The translations under genes were made by a program, and so were the position numbers. Of a stretch of 64,000 bases of DNA, positions 1 to 12,488 are shown piece by piece. Within the stretch, counting starts at the first letter, position 1. Each line of letters opens with the position of its first letter. The DNA lies in the NCBI RefSeq assembly GCF_003473485.1, contig NC_053044.1:32306091-32370090 (forward strand), read 5' to 3'. The notes beneath the pieces were generated by a model, which made no database searches, was not told the DNA's origin, and saw only the letters and a list, made by a program, of their open reading frames with translations. The stretch is from Medicago truncatula. Lineage: Eukaryota; Streptophyta; Magnoliopsida; Fabales; Fabaceae.

Positions 1-3000
1 TCCAGAAACAATGTGGTGAGATTCACCAGTGCCATTAAGCCTTTGTCCCGAGCCTAGTCCATGCATTTCTACTGCTTGATCTCCCATCTTCTGAATATCT
101 TCCGGTGAAAGTATTTTGATATACCAAACGTTATTCACGAATGATCTACGAAGGGTCGTGCAAAAAATAAAGAAAATGTCAGCAAACATCAACCAAAGAT
201 AAGCAATTTTAATTGCAAATTCAGCGAAAGTCTTGGTGGAATTGAAATCGATACTTACTCCCACGGATCGTCGCCAAGGAGAAGCACATCATTCTCCCGG
301 TCAACGAACACAAGCTGCCAGCCTGATCTAAGAGGATCTTCTAACTTCCCCTCAATTCCAAACATTTGACCCAACTCCTCTCGCAGCTCACGATAGCAGC
401 TGAACCTAGAGATGTCAAGTGAACGCCCAACCGATCCCGATTTGTAAACCTATGAAAAGACAAAATTAAACTACTAAATTCAATCAAAGAACAGACAAAA
501 GCTGTGCAGATTACTTAAGAATCATACCTTCACAAATGTTGGGTTCTGGTTTTGTGTGTCGATTTGCTCTGCATTTTGCAAAAATGATGAATCTTGCATG
601 CAGGCATATAGAGAACCCTGGAATCCAGACTCCCCTAATTGTGTTGATGCACCAGTGTCCGTTGTTGAAGCAGTGTAATTCGGGACAGTGGTGGGGAGTA
701 GAAGACCAGATGAATCGATATTGACACCCGAGAGAGTATGATTTTGGGCATCTGAATCACAATGTGGAGGCACTATAGCCGAATCTTTTCCAGAATATTG
801 TGCATGTGACATTGCGCTGCCAAAGGCATTGACCTGCATATTTCCATACTTTGGAGTCCATGATTGTTGTGGTAACTGTTCATTCATCAATGACTGACCA
901 CTTCTTGTTAGACTCGATAGATTCAAGAGATTGCCAGTTCCTTCAGGGCAAAGCGAACCGAGCATGTTTTGTCCCGAGGGAACTGAAGCAGGAAACTTAA
1001 TGTTTGAATCCAGGAAATCTGGTTTTGAATATGACGGTGACGGCACATTGGATTGTTGTTGTCTCTGATGGAGCTGATCATTTTGAACAAGAAGTGTATC
1101 TTGATATGCATGTTGCTGTTGTTGAGCTTGGAGTTCTTGATTATTATTTGGTTTCTGAAGAAGGTGCTGAGACAGGTTTTCTGTAAGTATTTGGGTTTGT
1201 TGTGGCTGCATCATATTAGAGGACACCGATTGTTGAATTGACTGTGGCTGGTGAAGTTGCAAAGGTGAATTATTGTTTCCTGATTGAAGGTAATGGGTAG
1301 GCTGTTGTTGAAAATTCACCATTTGTGGCCTCATGAGATATCCACCACCCATGTTCTGCATTCCAGCTGCTGCCAACATGGCTTGGTATTGTTGATTCTG
1401 ATCATTCCCGAGTAAAGTTGGATCGAGTCTCTGCTGCATCCAGGGCAACATACCAGCACCTTGAAAGTTTAGGGAATTGAGACCTTGGTCTGCAGGTCCA
1501 CCTCTCATCCACATCAGAGCATTTGTTGCTTCGTCTCTACCATCTGTAACAAGATCCAAGGTAAGTAGAGGATACACAAGAAGACCCTCAAAATAACAAC
1601 CAAGGTTTTTTTGGAAAGAGGAAAAGACAAGAGACATTATGACCCCTAAGACACTGTTTGGATAAACAACTTAATTAAGTACGAATAGTATAAGCATTTA
1701 TCCTACATGTGCCTGTGAATAACTTATATCTACAAAAAAAATAAAAGAAGTCAAATTGTTTTCATGTATGCTATAAGTTGTTTTCGTAAGAGCTGTCATG
1801 GAGAGCTTGTGGAAATAAGCTGAATATAGTTTCTAGACATGTCATGAGCTGTTTCCATAAACTCTCCCAAGTGTCTATGCCAGTAGATAAACTCAAAAGT
1901 CAATTTTTTCCATTTTTCATTTAATTAAAAAATTGTCGCCTTATTTTCAATTTTTTCCATCTCCATTTAATTAAAAAATTAATTTGCAGTATTACTAACT
2001 TCAACTCTCAATTGCTTTCAATTACACGTCATAACTCAAAGCACGTGATAGTCAAAAAGAAAAATTACGGATGAAAATTTGTAAACCATATTACAAATTA
2101 ACTGATAAGGAAAAATGTACCAAGCAAAGATGAAGTGCCAGGATGCCATGGACGTTTCAATCTGAGGGGAAACAATGACGGATACATTGGGAATGTTGTT
2201 AAAGGCTCAATTTCCCATAATGACACCCGTGGCTGTCTCTCTCCTGCTGTTGATTCATCCCATCCAACCTATTCACAGCAGATAAAAAGACCGAGTAAGA
2301 GTCATTTTTTAAAATGTCTAATGAAATTTAACTGTGACAATCACAAAGGACTTATGTGTGATACATGTAACTTTATTTCTTACATAAATATAATCATATT
2401 AACAAGAGCCATAATAACATTAATAAGTGTAACCAATATAAAAAAGCTGTAAAACAATGATATATGCAAGTATAACTATAACAAAAACCATTTAGAGATA
2501 TGGTACAGTTCTTCAATTGTCCTAGGTTGGCTTACATTTACAAATAATATAGAACAGGCAAAGTGGATTGAAATACCTGAGTTTATAAATATCAGATTGA
2601 TCCTTTACAAACATAATTTCCTGAATATTTTGCTGGCAAAAAAGGATTCTAGAATTTGAAAAAAGTAATTAGGTTGCGAAGGTAGAAATACAAAAATCCT
2701 GAAATGATGCTGACTGAAGGCATATGTGTACATTAAACAGAAGAGGTTTGAGGATTAGGTCAATGCTTTCAAGGACAACAAACAAGCAGATACCTATGTA
2801 TGAAGGTTGGGAGTTTGATTGGGAATTGAAAGGAAGGAAAACAGAGACCTATGAAACCTAAGCAAGTAACAGACCATTAAAATAGAGAAAAACATGGGAA
2901 GATATCTAGGAAGACTGCGCTTCTCCCAGGGCACAGTCAACAGAACAAGGCATATAACTAAATAGCAGCACTAAAGTTTACATAATAACAATAGGTATAA

Positions 3001-6000
3001 TATATACTGCTATCTATCTTTCAAACACCTTGCATTGACATCTTTACTTACCTTGACAGAGCGCCAATGAGAATTCTGCCACCGAACAGCATCCAGATCA
3101 CTTATGCCTGTTATTGTGCCCATGTACCTACAAAATGAAAGTGAGACACGGGTAAGTAAATGAGAAATAGTTTGGTGCAGTACTACCAGATGATAGTATT
3201 TTTCCTTCTCTCACATATCAATTGCCGATTGCAGAAAATAGCGGTTTGTTCAGATTCCGCTATGCTAGCGCTGCTATAGCCACTATTTGACAACACTTTA
3301 TATTAAATAGCATATCGCGGAACAATAGTGGTTTGGTAAAATTCCGCTATTTGACAACACTTCAACTGCTTAAAGAAAAATAAGTAGCTTTAGGAGAAAT
3401 AGTATCTGATGTCTAGAAGTACCTGCGGACACTTGACTCTTCAGTCTCAAAGAGCATCCTGAAGCGCATACCAACAGAAATACGTGTATGGTACACGGCT
3501 TTGATATATTTTGAAAGTGGTATGACAAACTCAGATGGACTAGCCCTGCCCATGATGTAAACTGTCAAAAGAAGCATTGTAATTTCTTACAAAGAACTCA
3601 TAAATGAAAATTCAGACAACATTGACAACCTTGGATTATAGAAGACAGTAAAACAGCTATTAGTTGCTGAAGCATGAGCAGCGGCTGCAAGAAGTCCAAT
3701 GTGCATACTGTCACTGGATAGAACAGATGATGGCATTACAGTTTGCGGTCGATTGGCTCGACGTATTCCCAAAAGAAGCTGATTCTTCTCATTCCTAAAA
3801 GCAAAAATACATGGGATGAATATAAAAGAATTAATGTCCAGCTCTCAAGGGGACGAAACAGCAGCCAAAAGAGAAAAAGGAAACAATCACCATATGAAAA
3901 GCACGGAATCTCCAGCTACAAGTCTCTTAGCACTAACAAATATGCTCCAGCCTGTTGTAAGAAGGTGTCGTTTTGGCTGTCCTGAAATGACATGCAAGCA
4001 ACAAAGGCATTAGCAAGAGTAGAAAATACAACTGAAATTTGTTTATTTGTTGTTATGTATTGGTAGCAATAACTAATAATGACTACAGTACATTTCTCTA
4101 AATTAGAAATAGTGCACTTAAAGATGTGTTTCTGTTGTGGCCGAAAGAATGGCTCTGAAACCAAAACATGAATAAGCAAACTTGTGAGATTAACTTAAAA
4201 TAACAGGTAAATGATATGAAGTTGTTACCATTACTAATTTTTCTCTTAAAGTAAAACTATGAAATAATGGAAGAAGATTGATGCATAAGCTTCCGTAACA
4301 CAAATCTCCCTTTCAGCCAACCGTCATGATCACAATCCATGGTCAGATCACTCAAGTTTTGGATTTATTCAAGCATCTCATACAAAAAAGATGGCTACTG
4401 TTTGGGACAGTCCAGAGTTAAAAGGTTGGCCAATTTTGTTTTTGCTAGTTTATATCGGGATTTGACATCTAATGATGAAGTTGATGGATTTTCCATAACT
4501 TACATTGGTGATACTCATGAAAGAACAAAAGAAAAATGCAAGACAGAAGTCATACGAGGAGCATGTACAAACAGGAGTTTCCCAAATCTTGGACACTCAT
4601 GATAGGTCACATTGATCTGAAATTTAATGTACACCAGCAACAATACCAATCAAAGTCCCTTCTTCTCATTATGATGCCAGCTACAAGAGTTGAGCAATTC
4701 CATAGTATGACTCACGTCTAGTGATAGACCATTTACATCTAAATCTCTCAATATCATACCTAATTGTTTTCCTTGGCCGCTCTCTAATTATATGAATTTC
4801 ATCCATCTAGAATGCCCTATTCATCATCAGTGTGTATATGGTCTTCTCCATACATGCCCAAACCATCAAATAGTGACTCTACGATCATTTTTACAATGGG
4901 AGCTAACCTGGCGTTCTCTTTAATGATATTAACCTTTATATTATCATGTGCAACAACTTATTCACTATAATGTTCTCATGCATTCAATTTCACAACATTG
5001 TAGTTCGCAATCGCATGGTTATGCAGTAATTTTATAACTTATTGACATCTATATTTTCGGTTGTTTTGCATTATGGACCCAAGGGGATTAGCAATACTTA
5101 TTGAAAACTTTTATATAGGTATCCTATTGTTTAAAAATTACGAGTCCCAAAAGCCAAGATCAGAAATGCCATTTTTTTAGAGCTATAGAGACGTATCTTA
5201 GGGACTTGACAACTAATTTAATCTTTAAGATAAATAAAAACCAGACAGCACTGGCTACTAAAGTGCCTTAGCTTCCTCAAGGTCTTGCACAAAATTCCCT
5301 GTCAAAACTGGAGAATCCTAACTTAATCTTTAGTATGGCATAACAACGCACAAGCCAGTAATCTAAGTATTTCACAGGTGTCAGGCATGCATTTCTAGAG
5401 AAAAACACAATATTTTTAAGACCCTGATATAAATAACAAGATCGTAAGAATGGAGCAAGAGTTGTACCCCGAAAAATATGTCGAAACTTCCATTCAACAT
5501 CATGGAGATCCCTAGCAATTAGTTCTTGTGCTGGTGGTTGCTGTGAGAAATCCTGCGTAGCCCAAAATTTAAGAGAAATGCATCTATAACAATCCAGAAT
5601 CAAACACAAAGGCAAAATATGAACATTACCAGCGGAGGGAAAACTTTCTCAGCTGCACGACGAGGAACAGAGAATCCTCCATGTGTGCTGGTGTCACTGG
5701 CTGTCAAAGTCTTGCAAAAATAGTTCGAGGGCTGCTTACTTGGAATGCCCAATTCCATAGGAAGAAATGTATCCTTCTGCTCTTCCTACATCCATAATCA
5801 AAAATGAAAATTTCAGTTCTCCAAATATATAAATAGAGGTTCAAAAAACATAATGCAAACAGGTCAAAGAAAGTCACCATACCGGAGTCAACGGCTGTAG
5901 TGTCATTTGAGCATACACTTCATCTGTTTCAACATCTGCCTGAAAATCAACACACACTCAAGCAGTCAAGCTCAATGAATTTACTCTATAGACAAACAAC

Positions 6001-6642
6001 AGTTAAACAAACAAGCATTACTCAACTATCATAACTAAGCGAAAGATATGAATATACTCACATGCATTGTGACATTATGAAGCTGGCAAACCAACTGAGG
6101 TGGCAAACTAGGGTAATTTGGTATTTGCCCATCGATCTCTCGGTTAGTTGTAGCAGACACCTGGAATCAATCAAAACATGTTCAACTCAATGTCCATCCA
6201 TAGAATCTATTGAATTGTTTCCAAAACAAGTTTGCAAGAAAGGTTTCATTATCTTCCATAGCAAGCAGATTGAAACATTGTAGGGAATAGAAAAGCAAAA
6301 ACCTGCTCACTATGACCCTGAGGGAAGTAAACCACACGAGTTCCTGCGGTTGGTAGGGACACTAAGGGCCCCGCACATGCATGCCATAGCTCAGAATTCA
6401 GACATTTCTTCTCCCCTCCTCCTCCTACCATCATCAAAAAGAGAAAAAGGAAATAAAAAAACTTACAAGGTTGTTTAAACAACACAAAAGGAGTACTATG
6501 ATAGAGACACACAACATATTTATATATATGTAAGACTAAAAGCCAAAACAAATACTAAGAAATGTTAAAAAAGCAAAAAGAAAGAATTGAAATGGATACC
6601 TTCATGTCCCTGCTGACCCAACCCTGATGTTGAAAGCTTCAT
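1..6642 (-). CDS. ARF8: Auxin response factor 8-like transcription factor (3' end cut by window edge)
   Basis: Activator-type ARF, a nuclear factor binding auxin response elements. Exons on the minus strand: 6600-6642, 6303-6424, 6062-6160, 5883-5939, 5630-5785, 5468-5552, 3891-3981, 3630-3794, 3423-3545, 3052-3127, 2121-2268, 528-1543, 259-449 and <1-145. All junctions are GT-AG and phases agree, giving about 839 codons in the window. The start [15 protein letters not shown] matches ARF8 rather than ARF6. In order: [17 protein letters not shown] near the N terminus; a B3 DNA-binding domain at about residues 125-230; the Auxin_resp domain at about 250-340; a glutamine-rich middle region encoded by the 1 kb exon (about 389-727); and a C-terminal PB1 domain with the acidic motif [14 protein letters not shown]. 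The stop is not seen, but the length nearly equals known ARF8 proteins (about 810-850 aa), so it should lie just outside. Known family roles: flower, fruit and root development, controlled by miR167. Confidence 0.95.
310..330 (-). promoter_or_regulatory. miR167 target site in ARF8 mRNA
   Basis: Within the exon 259-449 the coding strand is nearly complementary to miR167 over 21 nt, encoding the conserved RSGWQLV segment of the PB1 domain. ARF6 and ARF8 are the established miR167 targets in land plants and the site has this same place in the coding sequence. Cleavage of this transcript is therefore expected, though not shown here. Confidence 0.85.
1635..1895. repeat. Probable MITE in the ARF8 intron before the Q-rich exon
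   Basis: AT-rich sequence opening near CACTGTTTGGATAAAC with partly self-complementary GCTTATTT/AAATAAGC-type blocks. It resembles short fold-back elements seen again at 29340-29480 and 43470-43550. Boundaries and family are uncertain. Confidence 0.3.
3225..3365. repeat. Small repeat in ARF8 intron 9-10
   Basis: A segment with two direct copies of CTATTTGACAACACTT and inverted AATAGCGG/CCGCTATT units lies between exons 3052-3127 and 3423-3545. It resembles a decayed fold-back element. Its family is not known to me. Confidence 0.4.
3982..5467 (-). other. Long intron 6 of ARF8, unidentified content
   Basis: This 1.5 kb intron separates the B3-domain exons 5468-5552 and 3891-3981 and is the longest in the gene. 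It holds an 87-codon open frame on the plus strand (4339-4602) that I do not recognise and that lacks support as a gene. No terminal repeats or transposase motifs were seen, so the length could come from an old unrecognised insertion. Confidence 0.4.
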
Positions 6643-7260
6643 ATCATTCAAGCTTTACCCTTTTCCTTTTATTTTCTTTCTCTTTCATTCAAAGACTCAA
6701 TAGTATTATAAATTTGGCAATCACAAAAACCCTAACTTAAAGCCATAAACTTTCAATTAACTTCAAGCCATTTCAATTCACATTCACCAATCATTTCATC
6801 TATCAAAACCAATGCATTACTCTACTACTCCATACTCAAATACTCAAAATCAAACAAACCCAAAATCCAAACAAAACCAAAACATCCCAAAACAATAATG
6901 AAAAAAACAACCCTTTAAGGTAAAACACTAAAAAAACAAAGAAAGTTTTGTTTTTTACTTGAGTTACACAAATTTCAAGCAGAAACTTGATGACCCAGAA
7001 ACAGCATGACCCAGTTGGACTTAACCTGCACGAGTGACACGTTGTTCAAGATCACCATGAAGACAGAAAAAAAAAAACTGAAAAACAAAGTAAAGGGCCT
7101 CTTTTGTGGCCTATCACTATCGATTGAGACCGAGTGAGGAAGTGTTTTACAGTCACAGGGAGTGTGATGACAGAAGAGAGAGAAAGTTAGAGAGGGAAAG
7201 AGAGAATTAAAGGAAGAGGGTCATTTCTTTTCTTTGCATATATAAGGGGGCCCCGACCAA
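6643..7260 (-). promoter_or_regulatory. ARF8 5' leader and core promoter
   Basis: A TATA-like element reads TTATATAT on the minus strand at about 7239-7245. A start site about 30 nt downstream (about 7205-7215) would give a leader of roughly 570 nt, long as is usual for ARF genes. Pyrimidine tracts (GA/TC repeats) flank it at 7160-7205 and 7275-7315. Several short ATGs lie in the leader and may act as uORFs. This is inferred from sequence only. Confidence 0.45.
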
Positions 7261-8629
7261 GCTGGACATGGGTACAGTAGAGAGAGAAAGTGTAAGAGAG
7301 AGAAAGAGAAAACTCATGTTTGAGAGTTATGGGACGGTAAATATATCTGAACCGTTGGATTATCCGTACGGGGTAATCTTGACTGTTGAAATTGTTTGAT
7401 GTGACAGCAAGCATGTGCCACCATCCTTCACCGGTCACTGTCTCAAGTACGGAGTATTGAGGTGAGAGAAAATTATAATCACAAAATAATATTTTTTTTA
7501 TGAGAATAGAATATCTTGCATGTAACTGCAATGGACTAATACATTGAGTCGAATATGATCTTAATGAATTATGAGTTAAACTCCGAGACTAATACACGAT
7601 CTCAAGATATTTAATTGTAAAGATTTTATTAAAAGAGAGTTTTATGACATTTTTTAAGAATTTTAAATTTAGAATTTACTATTTTTGAAAAAAGTTAAAT
7701 ACTTTAATTTTCAATTCATTGAATATATAATTTTTTTGTAAAAGCTTATTACTTTTTCTGTCTCAAATTATATGATGTTCTCATTAAGGAATGTAATAAA
7801 TTTGGTATAAAAATTAGATATTATGAGTTATCTTATAAAATTGTCTTTGATAATTGGTATGAAAAAGATAAATGCCGAGATTGATTCCTAACCAATAAAA
7901 CTACAATAAATGGTAAAGTTTTTTCTCAAAAGATTTAACGTTACGTCGTAAAATATTTTATTAACATTGAAAAAAAGATATCTCTAGGAGAGAGAGAGAG
8001 AGAGAAGGGAAGGCGCGTGCTTAAGGAATACACAAGTGGGATGAGAAGGGTAATAAGTAAGAAGAAAAAGGTCCCTTCAAAAAAAAAAAAAGTAAGAAGA
8101 AAAAGGTGAAAGGAAAGAAAGAAAGATATTAAAATGAATGAATTATTGGTTGTTGGTTCGGCTTATGTGTATACCTCAATACCTCCATTCCTATTTGCAT
8201 CCAAGCATGGAGCTAGGAACACATAAATTAATAAAAATTTGTTTTTCCATTCTCTCATAATATTGCAACTTTCCATTTTATAATAAAAGAATGATAAAAA
8301 TCATTGTAAGCATATCTCCATAAGCAGAAACATTATAATACCGTGATTTGAATTCATGATTTCTCATTTATTCATTTTAAAGAATAAAATTTTGACTATA
8401 GAATTATTCGATAAAAAAATCATAAAATAAAAGAAAATGATAAAATTATGCATATTAAAATATATTGAACACTCTGTTAATATAGTATGACACGTTTAAA
8501 GAAGAAAAATAATAAATGTGAAACAAGTGATGAATACATTTGGAAGGAAAAAAAAATTGGTTACATGAGTTTTTGTTTTAATATTTGTTAGCAAGTTTTG
8601 ACACTCAGTTGTTTTCTGTCAAGACTTTT
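7261..8629. other. Intergenic, no gene seen
   Basis: Upstream region of ARF8. It holds a (GA)n tract at 7988-8006 and A-rich tracts but no coding sequence I can support. Confidence 0.5.
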
Positions 8630-8645
8630 AATCTCTCTGCATTTT

Positions 8646-8723
8646 TTTGTGGTGGTTGAAGTTTGAATTCGGACCTTGCATATTATGTATTATCTATACC
8701 AACTGAATTAAGCTCACGAGGAC
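8646..8723 (-). mobile_element. tRNA-derived SINE, short degenerate copy
   Basis: Read on the minus strand it starts with CTCGTGAGCTTAATTCAGTT, has a B-box-like TCCGAATTCAAACTTC and ends in an A tract. Flanks at 8630-8645 and 8724-8738 match as a target site duplication (AATCTCT-C/A-TGCATTT). The head closely resembles a SINE type common in Medicago. It is short and mutated, so inactive. Confidence 0.65.
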
Positions 8724-9399
8724 AATCTCTATGCATTTAGTACAATATAGAAATATCTCTCACATGTTTAATTACTTTTAACAGCCACAATTTTCATGGC
8801 GTTAATCTTTTGTTTGTTTAGTGATTGGTGACGATTTGGATAATGTCTTCTGTCATCTATATCTTCAATATTAGCCGAGAGGACTTTAATATTTAAAGGG
8901 TTTACCACCCTTTTGCATTGAGTCTTCATATTTCTTTTGCATTACTGGTTGATTCAAGACTAAAGAAAAATAAAGTAAAATGCAAATAAACTCAAATAAA
9001 ATTATTAATTTATTAAATAAAACACAGCCAAGAATATAGTAATATATTGAGTTAATAAAACTCTCCCATGTTTGAACTATTGCTCGTCCTCTAGCAATTA
9101 GCTTAGATAGAAAATACTTTTTAAACGAGCATTGCATAAAGACAAAAGAATATAGATTCAAAAGAATAGAGGTTCAACAATCAAGGGGTCATAATCCTAA
9201 ATTCCAAATTAGAATCTTTTGATCCTTTAAGTAACATGTCCTCAAGAGCGTAAGGAAAACTAGTAGTATTTTGTTTGAAGATGAGACCTTTTCCTTGGTT
9301 CATTGCTTCATTTTCTTGGATGCAAAGCTCATAGTTTGTCTTTACTTCCTTTATGCATGATGAAGCTTTGGCATGTGATGTGTATGGATGGGCATGAAA

Positions 9400-9600
9400 T
9401 TTTTGTAAAGTTTGAGGGTTAATTTTTTGTTACAACCGTAGCCTAATGTTACGGTTGGTCGTAACCCTCTCTGGATTTTGTATGTAAGGAAAATTTGGGA
9501 AGGGTCGTGTATATTTGTGTCATTACGACCATAGTCTAGGATCACAGTTGACCTTAATGATTTTTGGAAGTTTATGTCATCATCCAGCACTCTCAATAAT
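9400..9600. repeat. Diverged tandem repeat of a transposon-like segment
   Basis: Two related blocks at about 9430-9475 and 9520-9568 share the pattern of ACGACC/GTTACG-rich words (TACGGTTGGTCGTAACC against ATCACAGTTGACCTTAATG). The block precedes the LINE relic and may belong to the same degraded insertion. No gene is supported. Confidence 0.3.
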
Positions 9601-9639
9601 GCTATAAATTTTGGAGAAAAAAAAACTTAATTTGCTTCA

Positions 9640-10230
9640 GTTTTGTTTGCTTCATTACAACATCTAGACATCTAGCAAAAACAATTTTTTGGGGCGCTTT
9701 GTGGAGCATTTGGAAGCACCAAAATATTAAGGTTTGAAATAATACTATTGAATCAATTTCGATGATTTGCAAGCAAGCGAGCGCTTTGTTCAATAGTTGG
9801 GTTAATGCCCAACTTATTAGGACCCCTAGTCCTAATTAGACCCATCACACTGAGACGGTTGACTGGCACAAACCAACTGGGGGTCACTATAAATGTAATG
9901 TGGATGATTCTTTCTCTCATGCACTAAGCAAAGTTGGCATTGGTATATGTATTAGGGAAGATGATGGTCGTTTTGTGTTAGCTAAAACAGAGTAGCTAGC
10001 AACATTACTCGATGTTGATTTGGGGGAGACACTCGACTATTGTCTGCTCTTCAGTGGAAACGTGATCTTCAGCCAATTAATGTGAATTTTGAAATGGACT
10101 CCTAAGATTGTGGTAGATAGTATCTACGGTCGTATTCTCCGATTTTGCGTCAATTATTAATGATCATAGTTTCTCTTAAGTCGATATCATGCTATGAAAG
10201 GTTGCTTGCGTCAAAGGTTACTTTTGTCAA
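9640..10230 (+). mobile_element. LINE 3' remnant with RNase H domain
   Basis: Broken reading frames give FWGALWSIWKHQN, then a WHKPTGGHYKCNVDDSFS block, GIGICIREDDGRFVLAKTE and an LGLLSALQWKRDLQ block. This is the order of the linker and RNase H domain at the C terminus of plant L1-type LINE ORF2. Several in-frame stops and at least one frame change are present. No reverse transcriptase part was found beside it, so the copy is truncated and dead. Confidence 0.7.
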
Positions 10231-10239
10231 TTTTTATTT

Positions 10240-11369
10240 TATTTTTCAAGAAGTTCAACACACATAATAAAACTCATAGCTGTGTTTTTTGTTAATAGAA
10301 AATTGAAATAAATGGATAATAGTTAAGGAGAAATGTTAATTGCAATTTATTTTTTGTTGAATAGAACAAATAATCAACAAATGTTTTCTTGTTTTGTTGA
10401 AGAAATATAATCAACAAATAGTACATGTGGTGAAAGAAAGTCACAATGCAGATTGGGGCTCACTTTCATGTTTGTCCAGTGGGTCATACTCTAAACACTT
10501 CCAACTATCATTTGAGCCAAGAAATCATATTAGTAGTTAATGGAAATTTAAAATAAAACATCTTAATTATTGAAAAGAACTTGTAGGTGTGCTCATAAAC
10601 AGTCAGTTTTGGTGTTAATTTTAGTTCAATTTCAATATTACCCTTATGTGCAAAAATCATATAATATCAAGCATGGCTTTGATTAATGTTGTCGTGCTTG
10701 TGAGAGACATGATTAAGATGATTTTGTTGGCTTAAAGATTAATGTGGTCTTTTGTTTTGATGTTGTTTCTATATGACATTAACAAGAATAATTGAGATTT
10801 TGTACTTTTATAGTCTACTTGTTTCTATCGATCTTTTTCGAATTAAAGGTGTTGTTTACGGGAGACAGTGCAATATTTTTTTGGTATTAAGGAAACATGC
10901 AAGTTAATCAACTTCTTTATTGGTTTCAAATGATGGAGCAGCTGGAGGATTTTATATCAATGATGCTAATGAGTTAAAGGCGTGATTAATGAAACTTCTA
11001 TTTCACTTTTTATCGGTGAATAGTAAACTACTTGAGTTCAAAGTTTTTAAAAGAAATTATTTTTCAAAAAATGATTTTTTTCTTCCACCTCTCTTTTGTT
11101 TTTTTTAATGACGATGGTATTAATTTAGTTGTTGGATTGATTTTTTTTCCTTCTTTGTCAAAGTTTAAATTCAAGACCTCCAACTTATTATTCTTAAGCT
11201 ACAATCAGTTGAATTATCCAACTTCCACGTCTTGGAAGCCTGACAAAATATATGAAAAATGGTAAAGTAGTTGTTGTCAAGTAATAACCCTCTGTTTCTT
11301 TATTAAGTGTTGTCCAATTATTGATTTTATTTCTCAATTATACTATTTCTCAATTTTTTCTGAAAGATA
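10240..11369. other. Intergenic, possible SINE scrap
   Basis: No gene seen. The stretch 11100-11255 has a tRNA-like look on the minus strand (AAGTTGGAGGTCTTGAATTT region) and may be an old SINE. I could not define ends or a target duplication. Confidence 0.3.
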
Positions 11370-11666
11370 TACTACCTCCGTTCCTAAATATAGAAGTCTT
11401 TTGCTAAAATTACGGAGATTAAGAAAGTTGGTTGTAGTATTAAATTTGTATATAATTACTATTGTTTTTACAATTTTATCCTTAAGAGAGAGAGTTAATT
11501 TATGTTTTCAACATAATATTTATTGTTGATTGAAGAAAAAGATGCAAAATAAATAAGGGTATGTTAGTAAAGAAATAATTAATGTACTTGGAAATACCAA
11601 AGGAGTCTTATAAAAAATGACAATTTTTTTTTTTAAAGAATCTTATAATTAGGAACGGAAGTAGTA
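11370..11666. mobile_element. Stowaway-type MITE
   Basis: About 297 bp with terminal inverted repeats: left TACTACCTCCGTTCCTAAAT, right end in reverse complement TACTACTTCCGTTCCTAATT, each beginning with a TA target duplication. The CTCCGTTCC terminus and TA target are those of Stowaway (Tc1/mariner) elements. It has no coding capacity. Confidence 0.8.
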
Positions 11667-12032
11667 CAATTTCTCGACCTTAGTTACTCCTTTTCAATAA
11701 AATTAACTAATGATATACATTTAAAAAATTCAACTGTCTTTTTCTAAATAAAGTTTATGTTTTTTGTTCGTAAACTAAAATGAGGATATAATAATAAAAA
11801 ACAACTCTCCAAAAATCCATTTTATTAATTTGATATTATTATTCTAAAACAACATTTAAAATAAAACTGAGCACCTTTTTACCTCCTTATAGAATTCATA
11901 TATCTGTCTTCAATATATCTACAAAAATTTCCTTATAACGTTGGTGCCTCAACCGGTCAAATAAAACTTCGTCCTTCACAAAATTCTAAAATTTAGTTTT
12001 TCAAAAAAAATCTAAAATTTATGCTATCTCTA

Positions 12033-12163
12033 CTCACTCCATTTTTAAATATATGTAAAATTAATTTTTTAGGTTCATTCATTTAATGATTTTTTATATT
12101 CACATACATCATTAAATGAATGAACCTAAAAAATCAATTTTACTTATATTTAAAGACGGAGAG
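12033..12163. mobile_element. Fold-back MITE, near-perfect palindrome
   Basis: Two arms of about 56 bp (12033-12089 and 12108-12163) are nearly perfect inverted copies, ending CTCACTCCATTTTTAA and TTAAAGACGGAGAG, with a loop of about 17 nt. Transcription would give a long hairpin. It lies about 330 bp upstream of the PsbQ-like gene start. Confidence 0.75.
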
Positions 12164-12488
12164 ATTAATTATTTTGGTATACCAAAATCTAGTACTAGTA
12201 TCATTAATTTATTCTAGTGGATTTCAATTCAGTTTAATAAGTCAGGGCACGCAAATTTGTGTTGTCCATTCAATTGGCGTCATTATCTTTGAATCAGATA
12301 AGATAAGGTAAGAACCAAGAAGAGCTTCTTTCACATTCTAATTTTATTATGCTATCATAACTCATAAGATATGTTCAATTATCCATGTGTGTATAAATGT
12401 TTATTTTTTCTTCTTCCAATCATATTAGAAATTCATGTGAAGTTAATTGGTTATATTTGATGTTGTTTAAGGTTGAATTCAGAGAACA

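Noticed and set aside
536-1241. Open frames on the plus strand across the ARF8 Q-rich exon
   Set aside because: They are antisense shadows of CAG/CAA-rich coding sequence, which is low in stops on the opposite strand.
4339-4721. Open frames in ARF8 intron 6 (plus strand)
   Set aside because: No family recognised, no splice or start context, and the region is intronic. Mentioned only as unidentified intron content.
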